Positions 1 through 8,276 of a stretch of DNA of 11,744 bases are shown here, one piece after another. Location: contig JAFZOA010000744.1 of assembly GCA_017550775.1 (NCBI GenBank), positions 1 through 11,744 of the forward strand, read 5' to 3'. The translations under genes and the position numbers were made by a program. Below the pieces are notes generated by a model. That model had not been told where the DNA came from, searched no databases, and was given only the letters and a program-made list of their open reading frames with translations. Within the stretch, counting starts at the first letter, position 1. Each line of letters opens with the position of its first letter. The stretch comes from Ruminiclostridium sp. Lineage in GTDB: Bacteria > Bacillota_A > Clostridia > Oscillospirales > Ruminococcaceae.

Positions 1-170
1 TCGCGTCTGCCCGCAAATTTCGGGAGGTCGGGCTCTCCCGCGAATGTGAACACCGCCACCGTTATACCGCGTTTTGCGGCCTCGGTATGGGCGCTCTTTA
101 AAACGGCATCGTGCCCGAGGTGCATTCCGTCAAAGAACCCGAGCGCCGCCGCAACTCTGTTTTCTGCCAT
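1..170 (-). CDS. ribF: Riboflavin kinase / FAD synthetase (N-terminal part, cut by window edge)
   Basis: This is the beginning of the bifunctional flavokinase/FAD synthetase, which converts riboflavin to FMN and FMN to FAD in the cytoplasm. About 56 codons are visible. Residues 11-20 read GFFDGMHLGH, the nucleotide-binding HxGH-type motif of the FAD-synthetase nucleotidyltransferase domain, followed by a second beta strand AVFTF. The protein begins only ten residues before this motif (MAENRVAAAL), so the leader is shorter than in many RibF proteins. The ATG overlaps the truB stop by one base (TAATG), which suggests translational coupling; the only nearby Shine-Dalgarno-like stretch is a weak, distant AAAGG. 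It is last of the visible operon genes, its usual place after truB in Firmicutes. The C-terminal flavokinase domain lies outside the window, so the full bifunctional nature is inferred. Confidence 0.88.
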   Translation of the reverse strand, partial: MAENRVAAALGFFDGMHLGHDAVLKSAHTEAAKRGITVAVFTFAGEPDLPKFAGRR

Positions 171-1168
171 TACAGCTTCACGCCTTTCAGCTCCGAAATG
201 TCCTTCAGATGACTGTCCGGAACGCCCGCGCGCTCCGTGTCGTCGTCATCGCTGTCATCGCCCTTCTTTTCGGGCGCGCCGAAGAAACGCTGCATCACCG
301 CGAGGTCGGAGTTCTCCCCCGTCGTGCCGATACCGATGACTCTGCCGCCCGCCGAAAGGATACGGAAGGGTCCCTCCGGACGGTCAAGGCTGACGCGGTT
401 TATATCCAGCACCACGCCGTTCAGAAACATTCTCGTCTGGACCTCGTTGAGTCTCGCCGCGGGAAGTGCGTTGAAGATGATGTCTATCGGCATGAGAAGC
501 TTTTCCACCGCGTCCTTGCCGCCGCGTTCGCTCGCCTCGCGTACCTCGGAAAGCTTGTAGCAGTCCCGGAGCGTGAAGTTGCCGGAGCGCGTCCTCACAA
601 GACTCGTCATGATAGCGCCTGTGCCGAGTTCAACGCCCATATCGTGTATCAGCGTCCTGATGTACGTTCCCTTGGAGCAGGAAACGGTCATGGTCGCGGT
701 ATTGTTCTCAAAGTCCTCAAAGCCTATGGAGAAGATCTTTATCGCGCGCGGCTCACGGTCGACCTCAATGCCCTTGCGCGCAAGCTCATAAAGCCGCTGA
801 CCGTCCACCTGAACGGCGCTGTACATCGGCGGGGTCTGCATGAGGTCGCCGGTGAACTTGGCTTTGAGGGATTCCTGCGCCTCCGGTGGCACCTTAGTGT
901 CACAGGTTGACAGCACCTTTCCCGTGAAGTCCTGGGTGTCTGTGGTCACGCCGAAGCGCAGCCCCGCACGATACTCTTTGGTATTGTCGGGACAGTAATC
1001 CACGGCTTTGGTCGCGGTACCCACAAAAATGGGAAGAACCCCCTCCGCCATGGGATCGAGGGTTCCGCCGTGACCTATCTTTCTGGTTCCGCAGAAGCGC
1101 CGCATAATTGCCACAACGTCGAACGACGTGTAGCCCTTTTCCTTGTATATGCAGATAACACCGTTCAT
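170..1168 (-). CDS. truB: tRNA pseudouridine(55) synthase TruB
   Basis: TruB isomerises U55 in the T-loop of tRNAs to pseudouridine. The protein is 332 residues. The N-terminal catalytic domain shows the family motif IGHGGTLDPMAEGVL at about residues 31-45, with the catalytic Asp at residue 38, followed by PIFVGTATKA. Further family-typical stretches are YSAVQVDGQRLYELAR (tRNA-binding and Tyr region) and SKGTYIRTLIHDMG around residues 164-177. The C-terminal PUA-like part is present, and after it comes an unusual tail of about 36 residues containing DDSDDDD (about 304-310). The start ATG overlaps the upstream nrnA stop as ATGA and has AGGAAAGG in front of it. Stop is TAA. Family assignment is secure from the motifs and the operon position. 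Confidence 0.96.
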   Translation of the reverse strand: MNGVICIYKEKGYTSFDVVAIMRRFCGTRKIGHGGTLDPMAEGVLPIFVGTATKAVDYCPDNTKEYRAGLRFGVTTDTQDFTGKVLSTCDTKVPPEAQESLKAKFTGDLMQTPPMYSAVQVDGQRLYELARKGIEVDREPRAIKIFSIGFEDFENNTATMTVSCSKGTYIRTLIHDMGVELGTGAIMTSLVRTRSGNFTLRDCYKLSEVREASERGGKDAVEKLLMPIDIIFNALPAARLNEVQTRMFLNGVVLDINRVSLDRPEGPFRILSAGGRVIGIGTTGENSDLAVMQRFFGAPEKKGDDSDDDDTERAGVPDSHLKDISELKGVKL

Positions 1169-2121
1169 GCGAGTGCCTTTCCTATTTCTTCGGTAAGCTT
1201 ACGTTTCGCTTCTTCAAGGCTCATGTTGTAGAACGAGCAGCCCGCTGCCTTGACATGGCCGCCGCCGCCGAACAGTGAGCAAATCTTCTGTACATTGACC
1301 TCAGAGTTGGAACGCAGAGATGCTTTCCAGCTCCCGTTCTCGCGCTGCTTGAAGACAACGCCGACCTCTACCCCCTCGATCATGCGCGGGATAGCGGATA
1401 GTCCGTTGCTGTCCTCGGAATCGACGGTGGCGAGCTGTTCTCTCGTGAGGGCAACGACCGCGCACCTGCCGTCGAAGAAATACTCTAAATCGCGATATAT
1501 CTTCTCTTCAAGGGCGATACGCGACTTGGTCTTCATGTCGAAGAACACATAGTCTATCTTTGAGTGGTCAAAGTCGTATTCGAGGAGCTCCGCCGCGATA
1601 CGGTGAGTCTCCGCGTTGGCGCAGGAATACTTGAAGCAGCCCGAGTCGGTGGATATGCCGGTGTACAGGCACGCCGCGATCTGCGGGTCCAAAAGCTCGC
1701 TTCCGAGCTCAAGTATCAGCTTATATACGGTCTCCGCCGCCGCGGCCGCATACGGTGATATCAGAAGCTTTTTCGCAAAATCGACATGAGAGATGTGGTG
1801 GTCTATCGCAAGGTCGATCTTGTCGCCGTACAGCTTGTCATAGCTTCCGAGCAGCTTCCTGTCCGCGACATCTACGGTTATGTATGTCTGCGGCTCGAAC
1901 TCCTGCACCTCAACGGCTTCCTTCATGAAGTCGTAGCGCGTGGATATCTCGTCGGCGCAGACGTTCTTCGCCTTCTTACCGAGCTTCTGGAGCGCTCTGC
2001 ACAGTGCAAAAGCACACCCGAGGGTGTCACCGTCGGGGTTGCTGTGTGATATTATCAGAAAATTGTCGCGGCTCTTTATAAATTCTTCCGCTTCGCTTAC
2101 CGCTATAAGTTCAGACTTCAT
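1165..2121 (-). CDS. nrnA: DHH/DHHA1 phosphoesterase, NrnA-type nanoRNase / pAp phosphatase
   Basis: The protein (318 aa) belongs to the DHH-DHHA1 family. NrnA members in Firmicutes degrade 2-5-nt RNA oligonucleotides and dephosphorylate 3'-phosphoadenosine 5'-phosphate in the cytoplasm. Metal-binding motifs appear in order: SHSNPDGD (25-32), VDVAD (83-87), DHH (107-109, flanked as AIDHHISH) and STDSGCFKY (157-165). The DHHA1 RNA-binding loop GGGGHVKAAG is at 285-294. Length and motif order match the family. It lies between rbfA and truB, a common location in Clostridia. The gap to rbfA is 17 nt and the stop (TGA) overlaps the truB start by four bases. AAGGAAGGG precedes the ATG. Exact substrate preference (NrnA versus a cyclic-dinucleotide-type relative) cannot be read from the sequence alone, but the short single-domain layout favours NrnA. 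Confidence 0.92.
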   Translation of the reverse strand: MKSELIAVSEAEEFIKSRDNFLIISHSNPDGDTLGCAFALCRALQKLGKKAKNVCADEISTRYDFMKEAVEVQEFEPQTYITVDVADRKLLGSYDKLYGDKIDLAIDHHISHVDFAKKLLISPYAAAAAETVYKLILELGSELLDPQIAACLYTGISTDSGCFKYSCANAETHRIAAELLEYDFDHSKIDYVFFDMKTKSRIALEEKIYRDLEYFFDGRCAVVALTREQLATVDSEDSNGLSAIPRMIEGVEVGVVFKQRENGSWKASLRSNSEVNVQKICSLFGGGGHVKAAGCSFYNMSLEEAKRKLTEEIGKALA

Positions 2122-2138
2122 TGTGTTCCGCCCTTCCT

Positions 2139-2522
2139 TTACGGCGTATCATCGTCGCCGCTGCCATCCGGAGCATCGTCCTTATGCAGCGAGTCTATGA
2201 TACCGGTAATCTTTTCGTAGTATTCCTGCGAGTTGTCGGGCAGGAATATAAGGCGCGGCATCTTGCGCATCTTTATGCGCGAGTTTATCCGCCTTACTAT
2301 GAAGCCGGCGGACTTCTCAAGCGCAGTCACCGCGCCGTCGGTCTTATCCTCGTTCCCGAGCACCGACACATATATCTTGCAGTACGACAGGTCGCTTGTG
2401 ATCTCTACCCGCGATATCGAAACTATCTCTCCGCTCACCCGCGGATCCTTTATCTCAGGCAGAGCCGCCGAGATCTCGCGCTTCACGTCCTCGGTCAGCC
2501 TGCTTAAATTATGATTAGCCAT
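2139..2522 (-). CDS. rbfA: 30S ribosome-binding factor RbfA
   Basis: RbfA is a small KH-like protein that binds the immature 30S subunit and helps finish the 5' end of 16S rRNA. The 127-residue protein has the family signatures EIKDPRV near residue 23, the strand KIYVSVLG near 49-56, and the helix-strand RRINSRIKMRKMPRLIFLPDNS near 77-98, where the conserved RxxPxLxFxxDxS pattern is clear. The last residues form an acidic tail (HKDDAPDGSGDDDTP). AAGGGA is placed 7 nt before the ATG. Its upstream neighbour infB is 220 nt away because of an intervening inverted-repeat element, whereas nrnA follows after 17 nt. Stop is TAA. Confidence 0.95.
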   Translation of the reverse strand: MANHNLSRLTEDVKREISAALPEIKDPRVSGEIVSISRVEITSDLSYCKIYVSVLGNEDKTDGAVTALEKSAGFIVRRINSRIKMRKMPRLIFLPDNSQEYYEKITGIIDSLHKDDAPDGSGDDDTP

Positions 2523-2539
2523 ATAAATCCCTTTGTTTT

Positions 2540-2740
2540 AGTTTACAGGTTACAGGTTACAGTTTACAGTTGTGGTGTCGCCTTGCGGCGACGATCTGAA
2601 TTGTGACAAAATTCAGAGCTTGTAAACAACAACAGAATTCATCTTTCGGCGTACATACTTCCGTACTTCGCCACGATGCGGATATTATATCCGCGCAGCA
2701 GACACCGCAACTGTACACTTTAAACTGTACACTGTAAACT
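2540..2740. repeat. 201-bp intergenic element with 40-bp terminal inverted repeats (MITE-like)
   Basis: The two ends, 2540-2579 and 2701-2740, are inverted copies that match at 34 of 40 positions with no gap. Each arm is itself a tandem array of a 7-bp unit with consensus GTTTACA or GTGTACA (about four units plus a terminal GTTGYGG). Inside are small perfect stems: GTCGCC/GGCGAC with loop TTGC (2577-2592), CTGAATT/AATTCAG (2596-2616) and GCGGATAT/ATATCCGC (2678-2694). No ORF is present. The element starts two bases beyond the infB stop codon and ends 17 bp before the rbfA start, so it fills the spacer but leaves both genes and the rbfA ribosome binding site intact. No clear target-site duplication was found. 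A small non-autonomous mobile element or REP-like palindrome is the most natural reading; a processed intercistronic RNA structure is the alternative. Confidence 0.8.
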
Positions 2741-2742
2741 GC

Positions 2743-5427
<2,685 letters not shown>

Positions 5428-5441
5428 TCGTTTTCCCCCGG

Positions 5442-5747
5442 TTATTGAATGATTGTTTTTATCAGCGAACCGTAAAGTCCGTCATCGAGAACGGCTATAA
5501 CGCCTGTTCTCTTTCCTGTTACATCTTTAAGCTCATCGAGCGTTTCCGGTATTTCCGTGACGGGCTTATCCGCTCTGCCGCATTCATACCTAACTTCTTT
5601 TTTCGTCTTTTCCGAAAGATCGGCAGCAATGAGAACCCCGCTCACCTTGCTGCCGGGAGCCTTCACCTCCGCGATCACCGCGTCAAAGCCGTATATGAGC
5701 TTTCCCGCGCGCCGGCAGAGTCCAAGTGTCGAAAGTCTGTTATTCAT
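5442..5747 (-). CDS. ylxQ: L7Ae-family RNA-binding protein YlxQ
   Basis: This 101-residue protein belongs to the L7Ae/L30e/Gadd45 fold family, whose members bind kink-turn or related RNA structures. The N-terminal stretch [25 protein letters not shown] (residues 5-29) is the typical RNA-binding face, with GLCRRAGKL as the hallmark. It sits between ylxR and infB as in many Firmicutes, which supports YlxQ rather than a ribosomal L7Ae paralogue. Its start overlaps the ylxR end by 8 nt and is preceded by AAGGAG with 10-nt spacing. Stop is TAA. The precise RNA partner in this organism is not evident from the sequence. Confidence 0.9.
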   Translation of the reverse strand: MNNRLSTLGLCRRAGKLIYGFDAVIAEVKAPGSKVSGVLIAADLSEKTKKEVRYECGRADKPVTEIPETLDELKDVTGKRTGVIAVLDDGLYGSLIKTIIQ

Positions 5748-6003
5748 CGTTTATCTGCTCCTTAAGGCTGTCGTACAGCTCCGGCGGTATCGCGCATTTG
5801 AGCGCCCGTTCAAGGCTGTGCTTTTTTCTCGCCTTCTCGAAGCATTCCTTGTCATTGCAAATATATGCGCCTCTGCCGGACTTTTTTCCGGTCGGGTCGA
5901 GCGAGACCTCTCCGTCCTTGGACTTCACCACTCTCAGCAGTCCCTTTTTCCCGAGCATCTCGTCACAGCCGAGGCATTTTCTCAGCGGTACGTTCTTCCC
6001 CAT
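5740..6003 (-). CDS. ylxR: YlxR/RnpM family RNA-binding protein
   Basis: The 87-residue protein has the two family signatures: PLRKCLGCDEML at about residues 6-17 and GRGAYICNDKECFEKARKK at about 43-61. YlxR (RnpM) is a small nucleic-acid-binding protein reported to bind and modulate RNase P RNA in Firmicutes. The Cys pair in KCLGC and the later Cys residues in YICNDKEC are seen in many clostridial members. It follows nusA (19 nt after the terminal nusA TGA) and overlaps ylxQ by 8 nt, the standard arrangement. GGAGCGG precedes the ATG. Stop is TAA. Confidence 0.93.
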   Translation of the reverse strand: MGKNVPLRKCLGCDEMLGKKGLLRVVKSKDGEVSLDPTGKKSGRGAYICNDKECFEKARKKHSLERALKCAIPPELYDSLKEQINDE

Positions 6004-6022
6004 TTTCCGCTCCGTTTCCGGC

Positions 6023-6235
6023 TCAGTTCTCGTCGAAGAAGCGTCCGCTCTCGGGCTTGATGTCTATTTTGTAGCCGGTGAGCCTTGCCGCAAGCTTTGC
6101 GTTCTGACCCTTATTGCCTATCGCGAGCGAGAGCTGGCTGTCGGGGACTACCACCGAGCACGCCTTTATCTCCTCGTCGGGGATATCCACGCTGAGCACA
6201 TTCGCGGGCTTTAAAGCCTGCTTTATGAACTCCTA
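6023..6235 (-). pseudogene. nusA: C-terminal KH2 part of nusA, cut off by an in-frame TAG
   Basis: Reading the minus strand past the TAG at 6235-6233 in the same frame gives [20 protein letters not shown] and then [20 protein letters not shown] and [16 protein letters not shown], ending in a TGA at 6025-6023. This is a normal KH2 domain of NusA, with its GNKG loop and the QLSLAIG and [12 protein letters not shown] signatures. No frameshift is needed, only sense reading of one codon. With it, NusA would be 355 residues, a normal length for a clostridial NusA. The segment has no in-frame ATG and no GTG with a suitably spaced ribosome binding site; the AGGAG overlapping the TAG is followed by no usable start. 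Independent translation is therefore unlikely. Either the codon is read through or substituted, or this end is lost. Confidence 0.88.
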
Positions 6236-7090
6236 CGGGTCGTCGCTGTACATCACGACATCTATCTTCTCGCCGCAGAGCTCCTCGCAAATCCTGCTGA
6301 TACGGCTCTTCTGCGGGCCTATGCAGGCACCGAGCGCGTCAACGTTCTCGTTGTTGCTTATAACGGCGATCTTGCTTCTCGAACCTGCCTCGCGGCTCAC
6401 GAACTTTATCTCCACGGTCCCGTCGCTCACCTCGGGGACTTCGAGCTCGAACAGTCTCTTTATGAGGTCGCGGTGAGTTCTCGACACACGGAGCGTCGGG
6501 CGTCTGTCCGCGGAGGAGACCCCGGACACGAACACCTTTATAACGTCGCCCTCTTTGAGCTTCTCGCCGGGTATCTGGTCGCCCCTGAACAGCATTACTT
6601 CGGTGCCGTTCACGCTTACGAGCGCGTTGAGGGAATCTGTCTCGACCTTCTTCACCTCGGCGGAGACCGCCTCGTTCTGAAGCCCGCCCCACTGTTCAAC
6701 GAGCTGCTCGCGCTCGACTTCCTTGATGCCCTGCTTTATGACCTGCTTCGCGGTCTGGGCGGCGATACGACCGAAGTGCTTGGTATCGAGCTTTATCGGG
6801 CACATATCGCCTATATTGAGGCGCTTGCTTATCTCCCTCGCGTCTTCGAGCGTTATCTCGTTCGCGGGATCCTCTACCTCTTCAACGACGGTCTTCATTA
6901 TCGCTACATCGAACCTGTTCTTGGCGATGTCTATATCGTAGTGTATGTTTTCGCTTCTCGGATAGTCCCTCTTTATCGCGTTGGTGATACCCGTCTCGAT
7001 CTTTTCGATCAGCACCTCGGGTGTCATACCCTTTTCCTTTGCGAGCAGTGTGAGAGCCTCCATTAACTCCGCCGTGTTGGATCTTGCCAT
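6233..7090 (-). CDS. nusA: Transcription termination/antitermination factor NusA, ends at a premature TAG
   Basis: NusA binds RNA polymerase and nascent RNA and tunes pausing, termination and rRNA antitermination. The open frame codes 285 residues: an N-terminal RNAP-binding domain (about 1-125), an S1 domain (about 135-203, with RVSRTH at its end), and KH1 (about 222-282, IKFVSREAGSRSKIAV then DALGACIGPQKSRI and GEKIDVVMYS). The KH1 loop reads GPQK where many homologues have GxxG. The frame stops at TAG after YSDDP, exactly where KH2 should start, and the missing domain continues in frame downstream. AGGAGG lies 11 nt before the ATG, and the gap to rimP is 44 nt. In all, ten other gene ends in this window use TAA or TGA. 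A sequencing error, a genuine point nonsense mutation, or amber suppression would all fit. Confidence 0.93.
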   Translation of the reverse strand: MARSNTAELMEALTLLAKEKGMTPEVLIEKIETGITNAIKRDYPRSENIHYDIDIAKNRFDVAIMKTVVEEVEDPANEITLEDAREISKRLNIGDMCPIKLDTKHFGRIAAQTAKQVIKQGIKEVEREQLVEQWGGLQNEAVSAEVKKVETDSLNALVSVNGTEVMLFRGDQIPGEKLKEGDVIKVFVSGVSSADRRPTLRVSRTHRDLIKRLFELEVPEVSDGTVEIKFVSREAGSRSKIAVISNNENVDALGACIGPQKSRISRICEELCGEKIDVVMYSDDP

Positions 7091-7134
7091 TTTCCGTTAT
7101 TCCTCCTGTAAACCGATACCGTCGCGCGGCATCA

Positions 7135-7611
7135 TCATAAGTCCGAATTTATCTTTACACACTCCGACACCGTGTAAGTCTCGCTGCTGTCGCCGCAGTC
7201 GATCTCTATGGTGCCTTTTTCCTCGTCGTAACCGGTAAGTGAACCGTAAACGCTGTATTCTTTTCCCTTTTCGTCGCGCCGCGTCACGCGGATCTTCTCT
7301 CCGACGCAGGCCTTGAAATGCTCCGGCCTGCGGAGCTTCTTTGTAAGCCCGGGCGAGCCGACTTCAAGGATATCTACGCTTTTTATGAAGTCCTGCCTGT
7401 CGATGATCTCGTTGATAGGCTTTGAGATCTCCTCACATTCATCGCTGTCGAGGCCGCCTTCCTTATCGACAAGTATGCGCAGATACCACATCGCGCCTTC
7501 CTTCTCAAAGCAAACGTCCCACAGCGCAAGTCCGTAACGCTCGACAACGGGCATTACCGCGGCTCTCGCAAGCTCTTCTATCTTTGAACCTTTTTCAGCC
7601 GTACAGACCAC
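7135..7611 (-). CDS. rimP: Ribosome maturation factor RimP
   Basis: RimP binds the free 30S subunit and promotes its maturation. The core is clear: KIEELARAAVMPVVERYGLA, then LWDVCFEKEG and WYLRILVDKEGGLDSDECEEISKPINEIID, then LEVGSPGLTKKLRRPEHFKA. These match the family's N-terminal alpha/beta domain and the conserved SPGL-(D/T)-x-x-L-x-x-x-x-HF motif. The C-terminal SH3-like domain follows. The start is uncertain. The open frame extends to 7668, but that lies inside the promoter. GTG at 7611 gives 158 aa, the usual length, yet the AAAAGG before it is too close for a good ribosome binding site. Alternatives are TTG at 7623, a leaderless ATG at 7659 (at the predicted transcript start), or a non-canonical ATA further in that follows AAAAAGG. 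It is first gene of the operon. Stop is TGA. Confidence 0.88.
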   Translation of the reverse strand: MVCTAEKGSKIEELARAAVMPVVERYGLALWDVCFEKEGAMWYLRILVDKEGGLDSDECEEISKPINEIIDRQDFIKSVDILEVGSPGLTKKLRRPEHFKACVGEKIRVTRRDEKGKEYSVYGSLTGYDEEKGTIEIDCGDSSETYTVSECVKINSDL

Positions 7612-7620
7612 CCGCCTTTT

Positions 7621-7654
7621 CAAAAAGTTAAGACCGGATATGTCAATCCGGTCT
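7621..7654 (-). promoter_or_regulatory. 5' leader stem-loop before rimP (terminator-like)
   Basis: On the minus strand a perfect 9-bp stem, AGACCGGAT/ATCCGGTCT, closes the loop TGACAT and is followed by TAAC and five T residues. It begins only about six bases after the predicted transcription start of the operon. Two readings fit: a weak intrinsic terminator acting as an attenuator for the operon, or a 5'-terminal hairpin that protects the mRNA from 5'-end-dependent decay. The U tract is separated from the stem by four bases, which weakens the terminator reading. Confidence 0.6.
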
Positions 7655-7666
7655 CGCATTGTCAAC

Positions 7667-7695
7667 ATTATACACTATTTTTCCGCATTTGTCAA
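7667..7695 (-). promoter_or_regulatory. Perfect-consensus sigma-A promoter of the rimP-nusA-infB operon
   Basis: On the minus strand TTGACA (7695-7690) and TATAAT (7672-7667) are separated by exactly 17 bp, matching both consensus hexamers at all positions. The predicted start point is near 7660, just ahead of the rimP leader hairpin. Two further TTGACA hexamers follow at 7665-7660 and 7646-7641, but no good -10 element is positioned for them. A strong constitutive promoter fits the operon's translation genes. Confidence 0.85.
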
Positions 7696-7887
7696 TAGCC
7701 CGGAGCAAAAATTTCGCTGTACGCCGCGAAAATCTGCGATGTACGGGCGACCCGCCGTTTTTCGTATCACACCGGGTATATTACAGAAAAAACGGTCTTA
7801 CGGTCGCGTTTTCCCTATACATTCTCCAAACTTTTCCTGTTTTTTCATCTTTTTTTGGGATTTTTATAAAAAATGTTGAATTATGAC
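7696..7887. other. Divergent intergenic stretch without a recognisable gene
   Basis: This interval separates the rimP promoter from the promoter ahead of the tRNA. It contains no convincing coding frame. A terminator-like structure on the plus strand, ACGGGCG/CGCCGT with one bulged base followed by TTTTT, sits at about 7743-7762 with no obvious upstream plus-strand gene to end. The remainder, 7820-7887, is strongly T-rich, which may act as an AT-rich upstream region for the tRNA promoter. Confidence 0.5.
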
Positions 7888-7916
7888 TTGTTTTTTTCGG
7901 GGAAACGTAGTATAAT
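7888..7916 (+). promoter_or_regulatory. Putative sigma-A promoter of the tRNA-Arg gene
   Basis: A perfect -10 element TATAAT at 7911-7916 lies 17 bp after TTGTTT (7888-7893), which shares the TTG core of the -35 consensus. A T-rich stretch precedes it. The predicted start near 7923 would leave a leader of about 30 nt before the mature tRNA at 7954, to be removed by RNase P. Confidence 0.65.
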
Positions 7917-7953
7917 AGGTAAGGTTATCATCAAAATGAGTATTTATATTTAT

Positions 7954-8028
7954 GCCTCCTTAGTTAAATGGATATAACAAACCCCTCCTAAGGGTTAGTT
8001 ATCGGTTCGATTCCGGTAGGGGGTGCCA
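7954..8028 (+). tRNA. tRNA-Arg (anticodon CCU)
   Basis: The cloverleaf folds fully. The acceptor stem is GCCTCCT/AGGGGGT with G-U pairs at the first and fourth positions. The D arm is GTTA/TAAC. The anticodon stem is AACCC/GGGTT around loop CTCCTAA with anticodon CCU, which reads AGG. The variable loop has four bases, and the T arm is ATCGG/CCGGT with loop TTCGATT. The discriminator is G and the CCA end is encoded. It is a single tRNA, not in a cluster, divergent from the rimP operon and followed at once by a terminator-like hairpin. Confidence 0.96.
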
Positions 8029-8046
8029 CGGGCAAAGCCCGTTTTT
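8029..8046 (+). terminator. Intrinsic terminator after tRNA-Arg
   Basis: CGGGC/GCCCG with an AAA loop is followed directly by TTTTT. It begins on the base after the tRNA CCA end, so it probably ends the tRNA transcript. The stem is short (5 bp) but GC-only. Confidence 0.75.
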
Positions 8047-8087
8047 CCCGATGCACCTTTGTGCGAGGGATAGCTATGTGACCGCCA
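8047..8087 (+). repeat. Intergenic hairpin repeat, copy 1
   Basis: A 41-bp unit whose first 23 bases fold as CCC-gat-GCAC-cttt-GTGC-ga-GGG. It matches copy 2 (8139-8179) at 37 of 41 positions in the same orientation, with 92 bp between the two starts. No gene covers it. Confidence 0.8.
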
Positions 8088-8138
8088 TTAACAATCTGTT
8101 GTTGTCGGTTGGCACAGTTCCGCACGGCGGCTGCGATT

Positions 8139-8179
8139 CCCGATGCGCCTTTGTGCGAGGGATGGCTATGTGGTCGCCA
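8139..8179 (+). repeat. Intergenic hairpin repeat, copy 2
   Basis: Second copy of the 41-bp unit. Within the stem the A of GCAC in copy 1 is G here, so the A-U pair becomes G-U and the stem is retained. The segment just after it contains GTTTACA (8185-8191) and GTTTATC (8192-8198), which resemble the 7-bp unit of the element between infB and rbfA. Confidence 0.8.
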
Positions 8180-8213
8180 CTCGGGTTTACAGTTTATCCT
8201 CTGCTCGTACTTT

Positions 8214-8231
8214 CGGGCGAAGCCCGTTTTT
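8214..8231 (+). terminator. Second terminator-like hairpin in the post-tRNA region
   Basis: CGGGC/GCCCG with loop GAA, followed by TTTTT, is a near copy of the hairpin directly after the tRNA (loop AAA). It may stop read-through transcription from the tRNA promoter before the next gene, or may be part of a duplicated repeat unit. Confidence 0.5.
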
Positions 8232-8253
8232 CCTGCGGGCGCAGCTCGTCCTT

Positions 8254-8276
8254 CCTGATGCGTCACAGCGCGAGGG
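8254..8276 (+). repeat. Intergenic hairpin repeat, diverged copy 3
   Basis: A 23-base segment folding as CCT-gat-GCGT-caca-GCGC-ga-GGG. The spacing of every part matches copies 1 and 2, while the stem bases change by transitions that keep pairing through G-U wobbles. The same bases can alternatively join a stem made of GCGC/GCGC and GGACA/TGTCC at 8268-8293. Confidence 0.55.

Noticed and set aside
74..910. Plus-strand 278-codon frame opposite truB and ribF
   Set aside because: It is antisense to TruB, whose catalytic and RNA-binding motifs are intact on the minus strand.
2523..2742. Rho-independent terminator between infB and rbfA
   Set aside because: The arms could pair, but no U tract follows any of the stems on the minus strand.
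7640..7886. Two overlapping plus-strand frames of 75-79 codons
   Set aside because: They start inside the rimP leader/promoter on the opposite strand, lack ribosome binding sites, and translate T-rich intergenic DNA into Phe/Ser-rich sequence without recognisable motifs.
8029..8180. Hairpin repeats as a CRISPR array
   Set aside because: Only two good copies and one diverged copy exist, spacing is irregular, and no cas genes are present.
7988..8266. Minus-strand 92-codon frame ending in PPTGIEPITNP
   Set aside because: Its C-terminal end is the antisense translation of tRNA-Arg. Frames ending in TGIEP-type sequences are a known artefact of reading tRNA genes backwards, and the rest crosses repeats and terminators.
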